Below are positions 1-8,728 of a DNA stretch of 64,000 bases, piece after piece (position 1 is the stretch's first letter; each line of letters opens with the position of its first letter). The DNA is from Marivivens sp. (lineage in GTDB: Bacteria > Pseudomonadota > Alphaproteobacteria > Rhodobacterales > Rhodobacteraceae), in the NCBI GenBank assembly GCA_024642115.1, contig JAHEBU010000011.1, forward strand, positions 1 to 64,000. Reading direction: 5' to 3'. The notes below the pieces were generated by a model. That model was given only the letters and a program-made list of their open reading frames with translations, was not told the DNA's origin and did not search any database. A program made the position numbers and the translations under genes.

Positions 1-232
1 ATACCCACGCAGGACAGATCAGGTCGCGCAGCCAGATCGGCCTTTGGCCTGCGCATCCCGCTGGCCAGCCGCCCCTTTTCAGCAAATGGCGCACAGGCGG
101 CGAACGGCAGGTTAGAGCCCAATCCTACCTATGCTGCGTTCTGTTCGAGTGACCGCTTTACCACAGCGGCCAGAGGAGCATGGTTCCACAGATCCTATTG
201 ACATGTTACGGTCGTTACATCATGTTCGTTCC

Positions 233-775
233 ATGGAAAACATTTCTTGGCTACTGCTGACCTATAAGGTCCCACCGGAACCTGCCGCCAAGCGGGTTTC
301 ACTTTGGCGCAAGCTCAAGGGAATGGGTGCGATCTATCTTCAGAACGGGGTTTGCTTGCTGCCCAAGACCGACGATCACGTCCGGCGGCTCAAGATGCTG
401 GAGAATGATATCGACGAAGCAGAGGGCGAGTCGGTTATCCTTGAGACCGTAGCCCTCGACCCCGGTCAGGAAGCCAAGGTTCTCGCGCGTTTTAAGGCAG
501 AGCGGGACGACGCCTATGAAGAGTTCATCGACAAGTGCGATGACTTTGAGGCCGAAGTCGCCAAGGAGGTGACGGCCAACCATTTCACCTATGCCGAACT
601 GGAAGAGAACGACGTCGATCTCAAGAAGCTCCAGGGCTGGCTAACGAAAATCCAAAAACTCGATTTTTACGGTGCCGACCGAGCATCCGAAGCACAGGAG
701 CGGCTGAAAGGCTGCGTTGCCGTGCTGGACGATTACGCGCGCAAGGTCTTCGACGCCCATGATGAAAACAAATGA
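233..775 (+). CDS. ChrB N-terminal-domain protein (chromate resistance-associated)
   Basis: The 180-residue product matches the N-terminal domain of ChrB. After the start comes a WLLLTYKVP strand, then an Arg/Lys-rich stretch and the YLQNGVCLLP segment typical of that domain, followed by a long charged alpha-helical region. ChrB proteins are linked to chromate sensing or resistance and are usually about 300 residues, so this is a single-domain version lacking the C-terminal half. I chose the ATG at 233 because family members begin just before the WLL motif; in-frame starts at 131 and 203 would add an unrelated tail. It is followed 10 bp later by a DUF1127 gene and then two membrane-protein genes, probably one transcription unit. 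No chrA transporter is visible. Family assignment is firm; a chromate role is inferred. Confidence 0.8.
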   Translation: MENISWLLLTYKVPPEPAAKRVSLWRKLKGMGAIYLQNGVCLLPKTDDHVRRLKMLENDIDEAEGESVILETVALDPGQEAKVLARFKAERDDAYEEFIDKCDDFEAEVAKEVTANHFTYAELEENDVDLKKLQGWLTKIQKLDFYGADRASEAQERLKGCVAVLDDYARKVFDAHDENK

Positions 776-785
776 GGTCAAAGCA

Positions 786-989
786 ATGAATCAGTTGACA
801 GTTCAACGGCCGGTTCCCTTGATGAGGTTCGCGCCATATCTTTCACGATCAGCCGGGCCAACGGCTCTCGCCCTCTGGCTCGACCGGCAACGGCAACGCG
901 TCCACTTGGCCCGTCTCGACGATTATCTGCTCGACGACATCGCCGTAAGCCGCGTCGAAGCAGTCAGGGAGGCACGTCGATGGGACTGA
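786..989 (+). CDS. DUF1127 small protein
   Basis: This 67-residue basic protein ends in the DUF1127 pattern: LARLDDYLLDDIAVSR, then an Arg-rich tail finishing in RRWD. DUF1127 proteins are small Arg-rich alphaproteobacterial proteins; some bind RNA or act in stress and phosphate metabolism. The ATG at 786 was preferred over an upstream in-frame ATG at 717 that lies inside the ChrB-N gene. It sits between the ChrB-N gene and a membrane-protein gene, so it may be a small regulator of this metal-response unit. That role is inference from position. Confidence 0.8.
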   Translation: MNQLTVQRPVPLMRFAPYLSRSAGPTALALWLDRQRQRVHLARLDDYLLDDIAVSRVEAVREARRWD

Positions 990-1019
990 ACCGCGTGCCG
1001 GTCGGAGAGGTGATCCATT

Positions 1020-1769
1020 ATGCTTGAATGGTCCACCGCAGGCCCCGCCGTCGGGGCAGCTTTTCTGGCTTCGATTGTCGAAGTCGTGGAGGCTTTTACC
1101 ATTGTCCTTGTGGTAGCGACCCTGCGCGGCTGGAAGCCCGCTGTACTTGGCACGGGGGCCGCGCTATTCGTTCTGGCTGCGGTCGTTGTGATCTTGGGCC
1201 CTCTGCTGGACCAAGTGCCGCTACACCTTTTGCAACTGGTGATCGGGGTGCTTCTGCTGCTCTTCGGTATCGGCTGGCTGCGCAAGGCTGCTCTGCGCGC
1301 GGGCGGCGTCATTCCCCTGCACGACGAGGACGCGATCTTCGCGAAGGAATCGGCGGGGCTGAGCGCAGAGGTCGAACGCCAAAAGACGTCGCAGGACTGG
1401 ATCGCGGGGATCGCCGCATTCAAAGCGGTGCTTCTTGAAGGACTAGAGGTCATCTTCATCGTGATCGCTGTCGGTGCTGGACGTGGGCTTCTTTGGCAAG
1501 CAAGTCTCGGCGCACTTGCAGCCTGCGCACTGGTCCTCGTGATCGGGGCCATCGCCCACCGTCCGCTGGCACGAGTGCCGGAGAACACGCTCAAGTTCGG
1601 TGTCGGGGTCATGCTTTCGGCCTTCGGCGTGTTCTGGACCGGCGAGGGGCTCGGTGTGGACTGGCCAGGGCATGATCTGGCGTTGTTCGTATTCGCGGTG
1701 CTGTTCCTAGTCGCGGGGCTGATGGCCGCGCGCATGGTGCGGCAGCCATTAAAGGAGGCGATGCAATGA
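1020..1769 (+). CDS. Polytopic membrane protein with repeated E-x-x-E helices (COG4280-like)
   Basis: The 249-residue product has about six or seven hydrophobic helices. Two related segments, VEVVEAFTIVLVV near the N terminus and LLEGLEVIFIVIAVG around residue 140, carry paired acidic residues in the membrane. This resembles the REGLE motif of FTR1 iron permeases and the E-x-G-D repeats of Gdt1/UPF0016 cation transporters. The two-fold arrangement suggests an internal duplication, with a charged cytoplasmic loop (about residues 95-130) between the halves. I recall similar proteins as COG4280, of unknown function. The gene follows the ChrB-N/DUF1127 pair and overlaps the next small gene by 4 bp. 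Cation transport is a reasonable guess, not shown. Confidence 0.7.
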   Translation: MLEWSTAGPAVGAAFLASIVEVVEAFTIVLVVATLRGWKPAVLGTGAALFVLAAVVVILGPLLDQVPLHLLQLVIGVLLLLFGIGWLRKAALRAGGVIPLHDEDAIFAKESAGLSAEVERQKTSQDWIAGIAAFKAVLLEGLEVIFIVIAVGAGRGLLWQASLGALAACALVLVIGAIAHRPLARVPENTLKFGVGVMLSAFGVFWTGEGLGVDWPGHDLALFVFAVLFLVAGLMAARMVRQPLKEAMQ

Positions 1770-1996
1770 ATATCCTCAAGGACGTCCTGTCGGAGCTGTT
1801 CAGTATGTTCATTGCCGACGCGCGCCTGACAGGTGCCATACTGGCAACGGTCGTAATCGCTGCGTTGCTGATCAACTTGACACGACTTCCCGATCTTGTA
1901 GGGGGCGCGGTCTTGCTGGTTGGCTGCATCGCGGTCCTGTTTCTCAGCGTCATGCGAGAGCCCGCGCGTAGGGCATCGCAACGCTCCGAAGGTTGA
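1766..1996 (+). CDS. Small two-helix membrane protein
   Basis: The 76-residue product has two hydrophobic stretches (about residues 20-38 and 44-62) and a short basic C terminus. Its ATG overlaps the stop of the preceding membrane-protein gene as ATGA, so the two are probably translated together. It may be an accessory subunit of the preceding putative cation transporter. No family is recognised. Confidence 0.65.
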   Translation: MNILKDVLSELFSMFIADARLTGAILATVVIAALLINLTRLPDLVGGAVLLVGCIAVLFLSVMREPARRASQRSEG

Positions 1997-2343
1997 CCGA
2001 GCGGCTTCCATCCCGCCAGCTATTGCGTCTGTTTAGCTGTTAATCGGATCATATGTCTTCATGGCCTTCTTCAGGAATGGTCGTTCCAAAAAGCGGTCGC
2101 TCGGATCGAGCGCAGCGAAATGTCGCTTTGTCCGCACAGCAGACCTTGACGACTGTTGCGGCAAGCGGCCGCTTCCCGCCCCGAGTATTGAGCGGCACTA
2201 TCGGCCCAAACTGGACCTTCACCGTGCATTCCAAATACTGCGCTTCGGCCCGTCAAAGTGGTCAATCATGCATTTCGCAGCATTTTGGAGTTTCAAACGT
2301 CGGTTAGCCGGACTTACCGGCCATTCGCGCAGTTCGCGCCGCG
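1997..2343 (+). other. Intergenic stretch without a convincing gene
   Basis: Several overlapping frames are open here (for example 2053-2307 and 2061-2351), but none has a convincing ribosome site or recognisable motif, and both strands are open across the same bases. It lies between the end of the ChrB-N cluster and an integrase remnant, so it is best read as non-coding or decayed island DNA. Confidence 0.5.
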
Positions 2344-2586
2344 CGGAATAAGGGGCGCATCGTTGGTGAAAAGCGACCACAGAAGCCCAAACATTTCTGG
2401 GCGATCCGTGTCAGGCTGGAAATGGCCAAGAACCTTCGCGATCTGGCTCTGTTCAATATGGCTATCGATAGCAAATTGCGCGGGTGTGATCTTGTCCGCA
2501 TGAAAGTTGTCGATGTCATCGCATCTGGACAGATCAAGGAACGGGCAAAGCCACTTCGTCAGTCCGGCGAACCTGCCATCCAATAG
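2344..2586 (+). pseudogene. Tyrosine recombinase (integrase) remnant
   Basis: Reading from 2344 gives an uninterrupted frame that includes KPKHFWAIRVRLEMAKN, then NMAIDSKLRGCDLV, then ASGQIKERA, and stops at 2584-2586. This is the characteristic central region of short phage-type tyrosine integrases found in proteobacterial islands. The first catalytic-region arginine segment (SKLRGCDL) is present. The distal part with the H-x-x-R box and catalytic tyrosine is absent, and no start codon or N-terminal part is evident. It ends 24 bp before the stop of the convergent copper ATPase gene. It is a fragment of an integrase that probably once mobilised DNA at this locus. Confidence 0.8.
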
Positions 2587-2609
2587 GCACGCAATACGGC
2601 TGACCGAGC

Positions 2610-5063
2610 TCACAATTTGGCAGACCGCAGCCGGAGCGCATTGCCGATCACGGACACCGAACTTAGGCTCATTGCGGCGGCTGCGACGACCGGCGAGAGA
2701 AGGATACCGAAGAACGGATAGAGGATACCCGCGGCCAGCGGCACGCCCGCGGCGTTGTAGAAGAAGGCGAAGAACAGGTTTTGCCGGATATTGCGCATCG
2801 TGGCCTCGGCCAGATGCCGCGCCCGCAGGATGCCGGTGAGGTCTCCTTTGACCAGTGTCACGCCCGCGCTTTCCACAGCTACATCCGCGCCGGTTCCCAT
2901 CGCGATGCCGACATCGGCCGCCGCAAGGGCAGGCGCATCGTTGACGCCATCGCCCGCCATCGCGACACTGTGTCCCTCCTTGCGCAGCGCCGAGATCAGC
3001 TCGCCCTTTCCTTCGGGGCTGATGCCCGCCCGGATGTCATCGATGCCAAGAGTTTTGCCCACCGCCTGCGCTGTCGCCTCGGCGTCGCCGGTGGCCATAA
3101 CGATGCGAATACCGGCCTTGTGTAGGCCGCAGATGGCGTCAGCGGTCGTATCTTTGATCCGGTCAGCGACAGCGACAAGACCTGCGGCCTTCCCATCGAC
3201 GGACAGGAACATGGCCGTGCGACCCTGTGCCTGAAGATCCGCCGCACGGTGGGCCAGATCACCCAGATCGACATTTTCGTTGTCCATCAGCGCCTTGTTT
3301 CCGAGCGCCACGCGCTTTCCGTCGATAATGCAGGTGACGCCCTTGCCTGTGACGGCTTCGAAATCACTGGCAGTCAGTTTAGGGACACCCCGCTCTTCAG
3401 CGCCGCGCGTGATCGCCTCGGCCAGCGGGTGTTCCGACCCGCGTTCGAGAGCGGCGGCATGGGCCAGCACATCCGCTTCGGCCAAGGTGCCGGGAACAAC
3501 CTCGGTCAGCGACGGGCGGCCTTCTGTCAGAGTGCCGGTTTTGTCCACGACCAACACATCGACCTTTGCCAACCGTTCCAACGCCTCGGCGTCGCGGATC
3601 AGGACACCTGCTTGCGCGCCCCGGCCGGTCGCCACCATGATCGACATCGGCGTGGCAAGGCCAAGGGCGCAGGGGCAGGCGATGATCAGGACGCTGACCG
3701 CTGCGACAAAGGCGTAGGACAGAGCGGGGTTGGGGCCAAAGATCCACCAGGCGAGGAACGCGAGGACGGCAACGCCCACGACCGCCGGCACAAAATAAGC
3801 CGCGACGCGGTCTGCCAAAGCCTGAATTGGGGCCCGGCTGCGCTGGGCCTGCGCGACAAGTGCGACGATACGCGACAACGTAGTGTCCGACCCGACACGT
3901 TCGGCCGTCATCAGGAAGCTTCCTGTTCGGTTCAGTGTGCCGCCTGTAATGGCGTCGCCATCGGACTTTTCGACGGGCATCGCCTCGCCAGTGACCATGC
4001 TTTCATCGACCGCAGAATGTCCTTCAATCACCTTGCCATCCACCGGAACGGCCTCGCCAGGACGGACACGCAAAATGTCGCCAGATTGCACTTGGTCCAA
4101 TAGCACATCCTCGTCCTTGCCATCCTTTACTCTCCGCGCGGTCTTGGGCGCGAGGTCCATCAAGGCGCGGATCGCGTCTCCGGTCTTTTCGCGAGCCGAA
4201 AGCTCCATCAACTGTCCGATCAGCACGAGGATCAAAATGACCGCCGTCGCTTCAAAATAGATCGGCGGTGTCCCGTCGTGGCGCATGGCCATGGGAAAGA
4301 TGCCGGGTGCCAGCAAGGACACAATCGAAAACGCCCAAGCTGAGCCAGTGCCGATGGCGATCAGGGTCCACATGTTCGGGCTGCGGTTGACGATCGAGTT
4401 CCAGCCGCGGCCGAAGAACACGCGCGTCAGCCAAACCACTGCAGTGGCCAGGATCGCCTGCGTCCAGACAAAGACGGCTGGTCCCAGCAGATCCCGGAAC
4501 GGCAAGCCGATGTGCTGACCCATTTCCAGAACGAAAACTACGGCGGCCAACGGCCCTGCGATCCTAAGTCTGCGGCGAAAGTCCACAAGCTCGGGATTAG
4601 GGCCGCTATCCCCTGTAGGCATCATCGGTTCAAGCGCCATGCCGCAGATCGGACAGTCACCGGGGCCGTCGCGGACAATTTCGGGGTGCATCGGACAGGT
4701 CCATTTTGCCCCTTCAGGAGCTTTTGGGGCCGGGGCATCGCCAAGATACTTGGCGGGATCACCTGCAAACTTTGACTGACATCCGCGCGAACAGAAGTAG
4801 AACCGCTGCCCTTCATGCTTGACCATGTGACGGGCTGACGCTCGATCCACTGTCATGCCGCAGACTGGGTCTTTGGCGGACAGATATTCGGCGGGTGCGG
4901 CTACGAATTTGTCATGACACCCAGCCGAGCAGAAATGGAACGTCCGCCCCTCATGATCCGCTGTCGGTTTGCCCTTGGTCGGATCGACCGTCATGCCGCA
5001 GACTGGATCGCGGATCACCGTGGCAGGGCCGCTTTCAGCATGGATATCATGGACGTTGGACAT
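2610..5063 (-). CDS. copA: Copper-translocating P1B-type ATPase with YHS domains
   Basis: This 817-residue heavy-metal P-type ATPase probably exports Cu(I) across the inner membrane. In order it has two YHS domains (each starting DPVCGMTVD, about residues 19-60 and 66-108), a heavy-metal-binding domain (CPMHPEIV...CPICGM, about 118-145), then the ATPase core. The core shows the actuator TGEA motif, the metal-site CPC at residues 463-465, phosphorylated Asp507 in DKTGT, the HPL motif and GDGVNDAP. The usual N-terminal GMTCxxC domains are replaced by YHS domains. The ATG at 5063 follows an AGGAGG ribosome site; longer in-frame starts extend into the promoter region. A MerR-type promoter lies just upstream. 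Copper is favoured over silver because of the multicopper oxidase and DUF305 neighbours. Confidence 0.93.
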   Translation of the reverse strand: MSNVHDIHAESGPATVIRDPVCGMTVDPTKGKPTADHEGRTFHFCSAGCHDKFVAAPAEYLSAKDPVCGMTVDRASARHMVKHEGQRFYFCSRGCQSKFAGDPAKYLGDAPAPKAPEGAKWTCPMHPEIVRDGPGDCPICGMALEPMMPTGDSGPNPELVDFRRRLRIAGPLAAVVFVLEMGQHIGLPFRDLLGPAVFVWTQAILATAVVWLTRVFFGRGWNSIVNRSPNMWTLIAIGTGSAWAFSIVSLLAPGIFPMAMRHDGTPPIYFEATAVILILVLIGQLMELSAREKTGDAIRALMDLAPKTARRVKDGKDEDVLLDQVQSGDILRVRPGEAVPVDGKVIEGHSAVDESMVTGEAMPVEKSDGDAITGGTLNRTGSFLMTAERVGSDTTLSRIVALVAQAQRSRAPIQALADRVAAYFVPAVVGVAVLAFLAWWIFGPNPALSYAFVAAVSVLIIACPCALGLATPMSIMVATGRGAQAGVLIRDAEALERLAKVDVLVVDKTGTLTEGRPSLTEVVPGTLAEADVLAHAAALERGSEHPLAEAITRGAEERGVPKLTASDFEAVTGKGVTCIIDGKRVALGNKALMDNENVDLGDLAHRAADLQAQGRTAMFLSVDGKAAGLVAVADRIKDTTADAICGLHKAGIRIVMATGDAEATAQAVGKTLGIDDIRAGISPEGKGELISALRKEGHSVAMAGDGVNDAPALAAADVGIAMGTGADVAVESAGVTLVKGDLTGILRARHLAEATMRNIRQNLFFAFFYNAAGVPLAAGILYPFFGILLSPVVAAAAMSLSSVSVIGNALRLRSAKL

Positions 5064-5098
5064 GGTGGCCTCCTGTGGTGGCTGCTGTCGCGAGGGAT

Positions 5099-5129
5099 GA
5101 TCTAGTCCTTCCAGTAACTGTAGGGTCAA
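5099..5129 (-). promoter_or_regulatory. MerR-family (CueR/HmrR-like) metal-responsive promoter of copA
   Basis: On the minus strand a -35 element TTGACC (5124-5129) is separated by exactly 19 bp (5105-5123) from a -10 element TAGATC (5099-5104). The spacer holds the imperfect dyad CCTACAGTTACTGGAAGG. An over-long 19-bp spacer with a dyad is the signature of promoters activated by MerR-family regulators such as CueR and HmrR, and the CTGGAAGG half-site matches copper-responsive versions. It lies about 35 bp upstream of copA. No MerR-family gene is in this window, so the regulator must be elsewhere. Confidence 0.85.
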
Positions 5130-5199
5130 GGGTTGTTTCTGGCACGACGATCCGGAGTCTGGGCCTTGATGGAACCGAATGGTTGTGTGTTCTGATCCG

Positions 5200-6033
5200 T
5201 CACCCCTCACAGGACCAAAACCCGCGGTATCCAATCGTCGGACCGTCCTGAAGCGCAAAGACCAAATCAGCGTTCGCCCGGGGTCCGGCATCGGCGTCGG
5301 GCATCACCGTCATGGTGACGCCGGGCGCTGACCAAGTGGTATCGTCGGATTTGGTCAGGGCGAGAAGAACACCGTTCAGTTTCATCCCTGCGGCAATTTC
5401 CGCAGTCGCAAGGATAGGCGGGGCAACCTCGGTCTGACGAAAGGCACATGTGGCACCGGGGGCGATCTGTGCGATCTCATCGGCGGTCATCTGGGCGGGG
5501 TCCAGCTGCGCGAGCAACGTGTTCGACAGCGCATCGGCCACAGTTCCGGTGTGCGGTGCCGGGTCCTGATAGGTCCTCTGCTGCACACCGTTCTTGGAAA
5601 TATCCGCAATAATATAACGCATCTCGGCAATCTCGCGCTCTTGCGCCTCGATGATGCCGTCGGCCAGTTTGCGGTTGCGAGCATCCACGATCCCGGCCCG
5701 TTCCGAGGTCATGATGGCGATGGAATGGTGGGGGATCATCGCGCGCATGTAGCTGACGCCATCGACGGTCGCCTGACTGCGGACCAGCCAAAGCGACAGG
5801 GCAAAGACGACGACGCTGCCAAGCAGGATGGCAATCTTTGTGCCGCGGCCCTGATACATCGCCCACATAAAACCAAGCATGATCAGAGCCATGACGGCCC
5901 CCATTAACAGGGCCATCCAGGCGCGGGTCTGGCTGAAGAACACATGTTCCAGAGCGTAGGTGTTCAAATACATCAACCCAAACATCACAATGGTCGAGGT
6001 GACGATCATGAGGGCGAAGCGGGAATACGACAT
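5200..6033 (-). CDS. DUF305-domain membrane protein
   Basis: The 277-residue product has about three N-terminal membrane helices (residues 5-85) followed by a DUF305 segment containing [15 protein letters not shown]. The MxxHH pattern is typical of DUF305 proteins that accompany copper-resistance genes. A further ~130-residue C-terminal region has no family I recognise. The ATG at 6033 follows a good GGAGG site. It is co-directional with copA, whose own promoter lies in the 136-bp gap, so copA can also be transcribed independently. A role in periplasmic copper binding or tolerance is inferred. Confidence 0.82.
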   Translation of the reverse strand: MSYSRFALMIVTSTIVMFGLMYLNTYALEHVFFSQTRAWMALLMGAVMALIMLGFMWAMYQGRGTKIAILLGSVVVFALSLWLVRSQATVDGVSYMRAMIPHHSIAIMTSERAGIVDARNRKLADGIIEAQEREIAEMRYIIADISKNGVQQRTYQDPAPHTGTVADALSNTLLAQLDPAQMTADEIAQIAPGATCAFRQTEVAPPILATAEIAAGMKLNGVLLALTKSDDTTWSAPGVTMTVMPDADAGPRANADLVFALQDGPTIGYRGFWSCEG

Positions 6034-6170
6034 CTGGACCTCCGGGTAAGTGCATTCGCTGGGTCAACAAGAGTCCAGCGCAGGAGGGTTCCCCAATATT
6101 GCAAATTTTCTCTGATCACGTTCCGGACATGGATATTGCCGGTGAGATAAACGTGCGTTAGTTGAGCAGG

Positions 6171-6539
6171 ATGAAAAATCGTTCCTCCCTTCAACATGGC
6201 CTGATCCGCGGCATTGCGATGCTGCTTTTGATTGCGGTCGCCTTTGTTGGAACGTTCACGCTGGATCGCATGGACAGTTTGATGGCCGCAGGGCCACACG
6301 ACACGCACATGTCCATGTCGATGGGCACCAGGGCTGCGGATCACACCATGTCAAAGGGTCCCGCTCATTCGGCCTGCAAGATTATCTGCGCCGGGGCCAC
6401 GGCGGCAGAGACGGCGACGATGCCCGAAGCCATCTCGAGTCTGGTTTTGACCGTTTTTGCACCCACCCCGCCAACACAGGTCGCAGGGTTCAGTCCCGAC
6501 CCGTCTTTGCGCCCTCCCCGAACCACCCCGATCGCCTGA
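6171..6539 (+). CDS. Small exported or membrane-anchored Met/His-rich protein
   Basis: The 122-residue product begins with a basic segment and one hydrophobic helix (signal or anchor). A region rich in Met and His follows (HDTHMSMSMG, then HTMSKG), and then a CKIICAG segment with two cysteines. Such composition suggests Cu(I) or Cu(II) binding. A TTG at 6162 is an alternative start. The gene is divergent from the DUF305 gene and 66 bp upstream of the multicopper oxidase, with which it is probably co-transcribed. No family is recognised; a copper-chaperone role is inference. Confidence 0.55.
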   Translation: MKNRSSLQHGLIRGIAMLLLIAVAFVGTFTLDRMDSLMAAGPHDTHMSMSMGTRAADHTMSKGPAHSACKIICAGATAAETATMPEAISSLVLTVFAPTPPTQVAGFSPDPSLRPPRTTPIA

Positions 6540-6605
6540 AAGCGCGCTGCATCTGCGGCGTATGTTTCTATGCACGGTCCCCTAATGGGACCAATCGGAG
6601 CTATC

Positions 6606-8063
6606 ATGACACATCAATTCACAAGACGTGGCTTTCTCGCCGCCGGCACGGCGCTGGCCACAACCTCCTTGCTTCCGCGCGCATCCTGGGCGCAATCCTC
6701 GGTCATGTCACTGACCGCAGGCAACCGGACTCTCGACATCAATGGCCGCGCCGCGACGGTCTATGGTCTGACAAATGCCGCCGGAAGCCAGGGCCTCATC
6801 CTTGATCCCGGCCAACGGTTTCGCGTCGACCTGACCAACGGTCTGGACATCGAAACGCTGGTCCACTGGCACGGGCAAATCCCGCCCAATGTTCAGGACG
6901 GCGTGCCGGATATGCCGATGGCCAAGCTCGCCCCGGCTGAGATGCGCAGCTATGATTTCTCGCCACAGCCGGGCACCCACTGGATGCACAGCCATATCCC
7001 GGTGCAGGAAATGCAGCTTCTGTCTGCCCCACTGATCGTGCGGTCAGCACAAGATGTCGCCGATGACCGACAGGAGGTCATCATGTTTCTGCACGACTTT
7101 TCTTTCCTGTCCCCCGAGGAGGTGCTGGCGCAAATCACAGGCAGTCCAGCAAGCGCAGGTGTAATGGCCGGAATGGACATGAGCGGGACGAGTTCCGGTG
7201 GCATGAATATGGGCGGTATGGCGATGGGGGGCATGGCCATGGACCTCAACGACTTCAACTTCGACGCCTATCTCGTCAATGACCGCACTTTGGCCGATCC
7301 TGAAGTGGTCTCAGTGGATGTCGGCGGACGTGTCCGGCTGCGGATCATCAACGCCTCAGCCGCCACGACGTTCTGGATCGACACTGGCGCGGTTGAGGGC
7401 ACGCTGGTCGCGGTCGATGGCCATGACGTGCAGCCGGTCCAGGGTCAGCGCTTTGGGATTGCTATGGCCCAAAGGCTCGACATCCTACTGGACCTCCCCG
7501 CAGGTCAGGGCGCGTTTCCAGTGCTGGCCCTGCGCGAAGGAACGCGCGAGCGGTCTGGGTTGATCCTTGCCACAGCCAACGCGACCATCACGCGTCTCGA
7601 CGAGAAGGGAGAGGCCGAGACGCCCGCGTTCGACCTTGACTTGGCCCAAGAGGCCGGACTGCGGGCGGTCACGCCCCTCGACGATCGACCAGTCGCCAAA
7701 GCCGAAATGGTCATGCTCGCCGGGGCGATGTCACCTTATATCTGGACCATCAACGGCCAGACCTGGGAAACTCACACGCCGATCACCGCCAAAAGCGGTG
7801 ACCGAGTGGAATTGACATTTCACAACATGTCGATGATGGGGCACCCGATGCACCTGCACGGCCATGCCTTTCAGGTGGTAGAAGTGAACGGGCAACGCTT
7901 CCCCGGCGCCGTTCGCGACACGGTTTACGTCCCACCGATGGCGCGGGTGACGATCGCGATCGACGCGGGCGAAGCTGCGCATTGGATGCTGCACTGCCAC
8001 CACATGCCGCATCTGGCCAGCGGAATGATGACGGAGTTCCTTGTCCAACCGCGGTCGGCCTAA
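6606..8063 (+). CDS. Multicopper oxidase (copper-resistance type), Tat-exported
   Basis: This 485-residue periplasmic oxidase is likely to oxidise Cu(I) to the less toxic Cu(II). A twin-arginine signal is visible (RRGFLAAGTALA, cleavage near SWAQ). The copper sites are complete: HWH at residues 87-89, HSH in the second motif, HPMHLHGH near the C terminus, and HCHHMPH with the type-1 Cys464. Between the first and second cupredoxin domains is a Met-rich insertion (about residues 190-215, repeated GGM/MGGMAM units) like the Cu(I)-binding loops of CueO and CopA oxidases. The ATG at 6606 places the Tat motif correctly; an in-frame ATG at 6570 would only add a short tail. It is followed by a cytochrome c gene that could accept its electrons. 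Confidence 0.92.
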   Translation: MTHQFTRRGFLAAGTALATTSLLPRASWAQSSVMSLTAGNRTLDINGRAATVYGLTNAAGSQGLILDPGQRFRVDLTNGLDIETLVHWHGQIPPNVQDGVPDMPMAKLAPAEMRSYDFSPQPGTHWMHSHIPVQEMQLLSAPLIVRSAQDVADDRQEVIMFLHDFSFLSPEEVLAQITGSPASAGVMAGMDMSGTSSGGMNMGGMAMGGMAMDLNDFNFDAYLVNDRTLADPEVVSVDVGGRVRLRIINASAATTFWIDTGAVEGTLVAVDGHDVQPVQGQRFGIAMAQRLDILLDLPAGQGAFPVLALREGTRERSGLILATANATITRLDEKGEAETPAFDLDLAQEAGLRAVTPLDDRPVAKAEMVMLAGAMSPYIWTINGQTWETHTPITAKSGDRVELTFHNMSMMGHPMHLHGHAFQVVEVNGQRFPGAVRDTVYVPPMARVTIAIDAGEAAHWMLHCHHMPHLASGMMTEFLVQPRSA

Positions 8064-8147
8064 GCGATCCCATGGGGCCGGAGCCATCCTGCCCCATTGC
8101 GGCGTCTTGGCCGACATCAAATGCAGAACAGACAGAAAGGAAATCTC

Positions 8148-8582
8148 ATGAATACCATTACGAAGATCGTTTTGGGTCTCGTTGTCATCGGCCTCGGTGC
8201 AGTTGTCGCGCTGAATCTCAAGGGCGGGACCGAAACAGCCTCGGTTCAACCGACCCCGACCGGCGATGCCATCGTAGCAGTCACGATCCCAACCTCGTTG
8301 ACCGACCAAGAGAAGCAGGGGCAGACCGCCTACAATGCTGTGTGCGCCGCGTGTCACGGTGAAAATGGTGCGGGACGCAAAGGTATGGGTCCGCCCTTTG
8401 TCCACGTGATCTACGAACCGTCCCATCATGGCGACATGGCCTTTGCCATAGCCGTCCAGAATGGGGTCCGGGCGCATCACTGGCCGTTCGGCAACATGCC
8501 TCCACAAGCTGGCCTGACCGGGGTCGACGTGGCCAATATCGTGTCCTACGTCAGGGCTGTTCAACGGACGAATGGGATTTGA
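8148..8582 (+). CDS. Membrane-anchored or exported class I cytochrome c
   Basis: The 144-residue protein has an N-terminal hydrophobic helix (residues 5-24), then a single haem-binding motif C66-A-A-C69-H70 and a likely axial Met in GNMPPQAG. This is the size of a monohaem periplasmic cytochrome. The ATG at 8148 follows an AGAAAGG ribosome site. It lies 84 bp after the multicopper oxidase, a pairing that recurs in copper-resistance clusters; electron transfer between them is inferred. Confidence 0.85.
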   Translation: MNTITKIVLGLVVIGLGAVVALNLKGGTETASVQPTPTGDAIVAVTIPTSLTDQEKQGQTAYNAVCAACHGENGAGRKGMGPPFVHVIYEPSHHGDMAFAIAVQNGVRAHHWPFGNMPPQAGLTGVDVANIVSYVRAVQRTNGI

Positions 8583-8728
8583 ATAGGCACTGAAAGGCCC
8601 ACCCGACCTCCCGGGCAGTCTCGGTCACAAACCCGTTGGCATGCCAGAAACGTCACGACGTGCTTCTAGTTTTGCGGATTATTCATAAAGCTGTATATCC
8701 GGAGAAAGCGCCTTGTAAGGCCATCACC

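Noticed and set aside
923-2011. Long minus-strand open frame of 362 codons opposite the membrane-protein genes
   Set aside because: It is antisense to two well-supported genes, has a low-complexity Ala/Ser/Thr/Arg composition typical of shadow frames, and matches no family.
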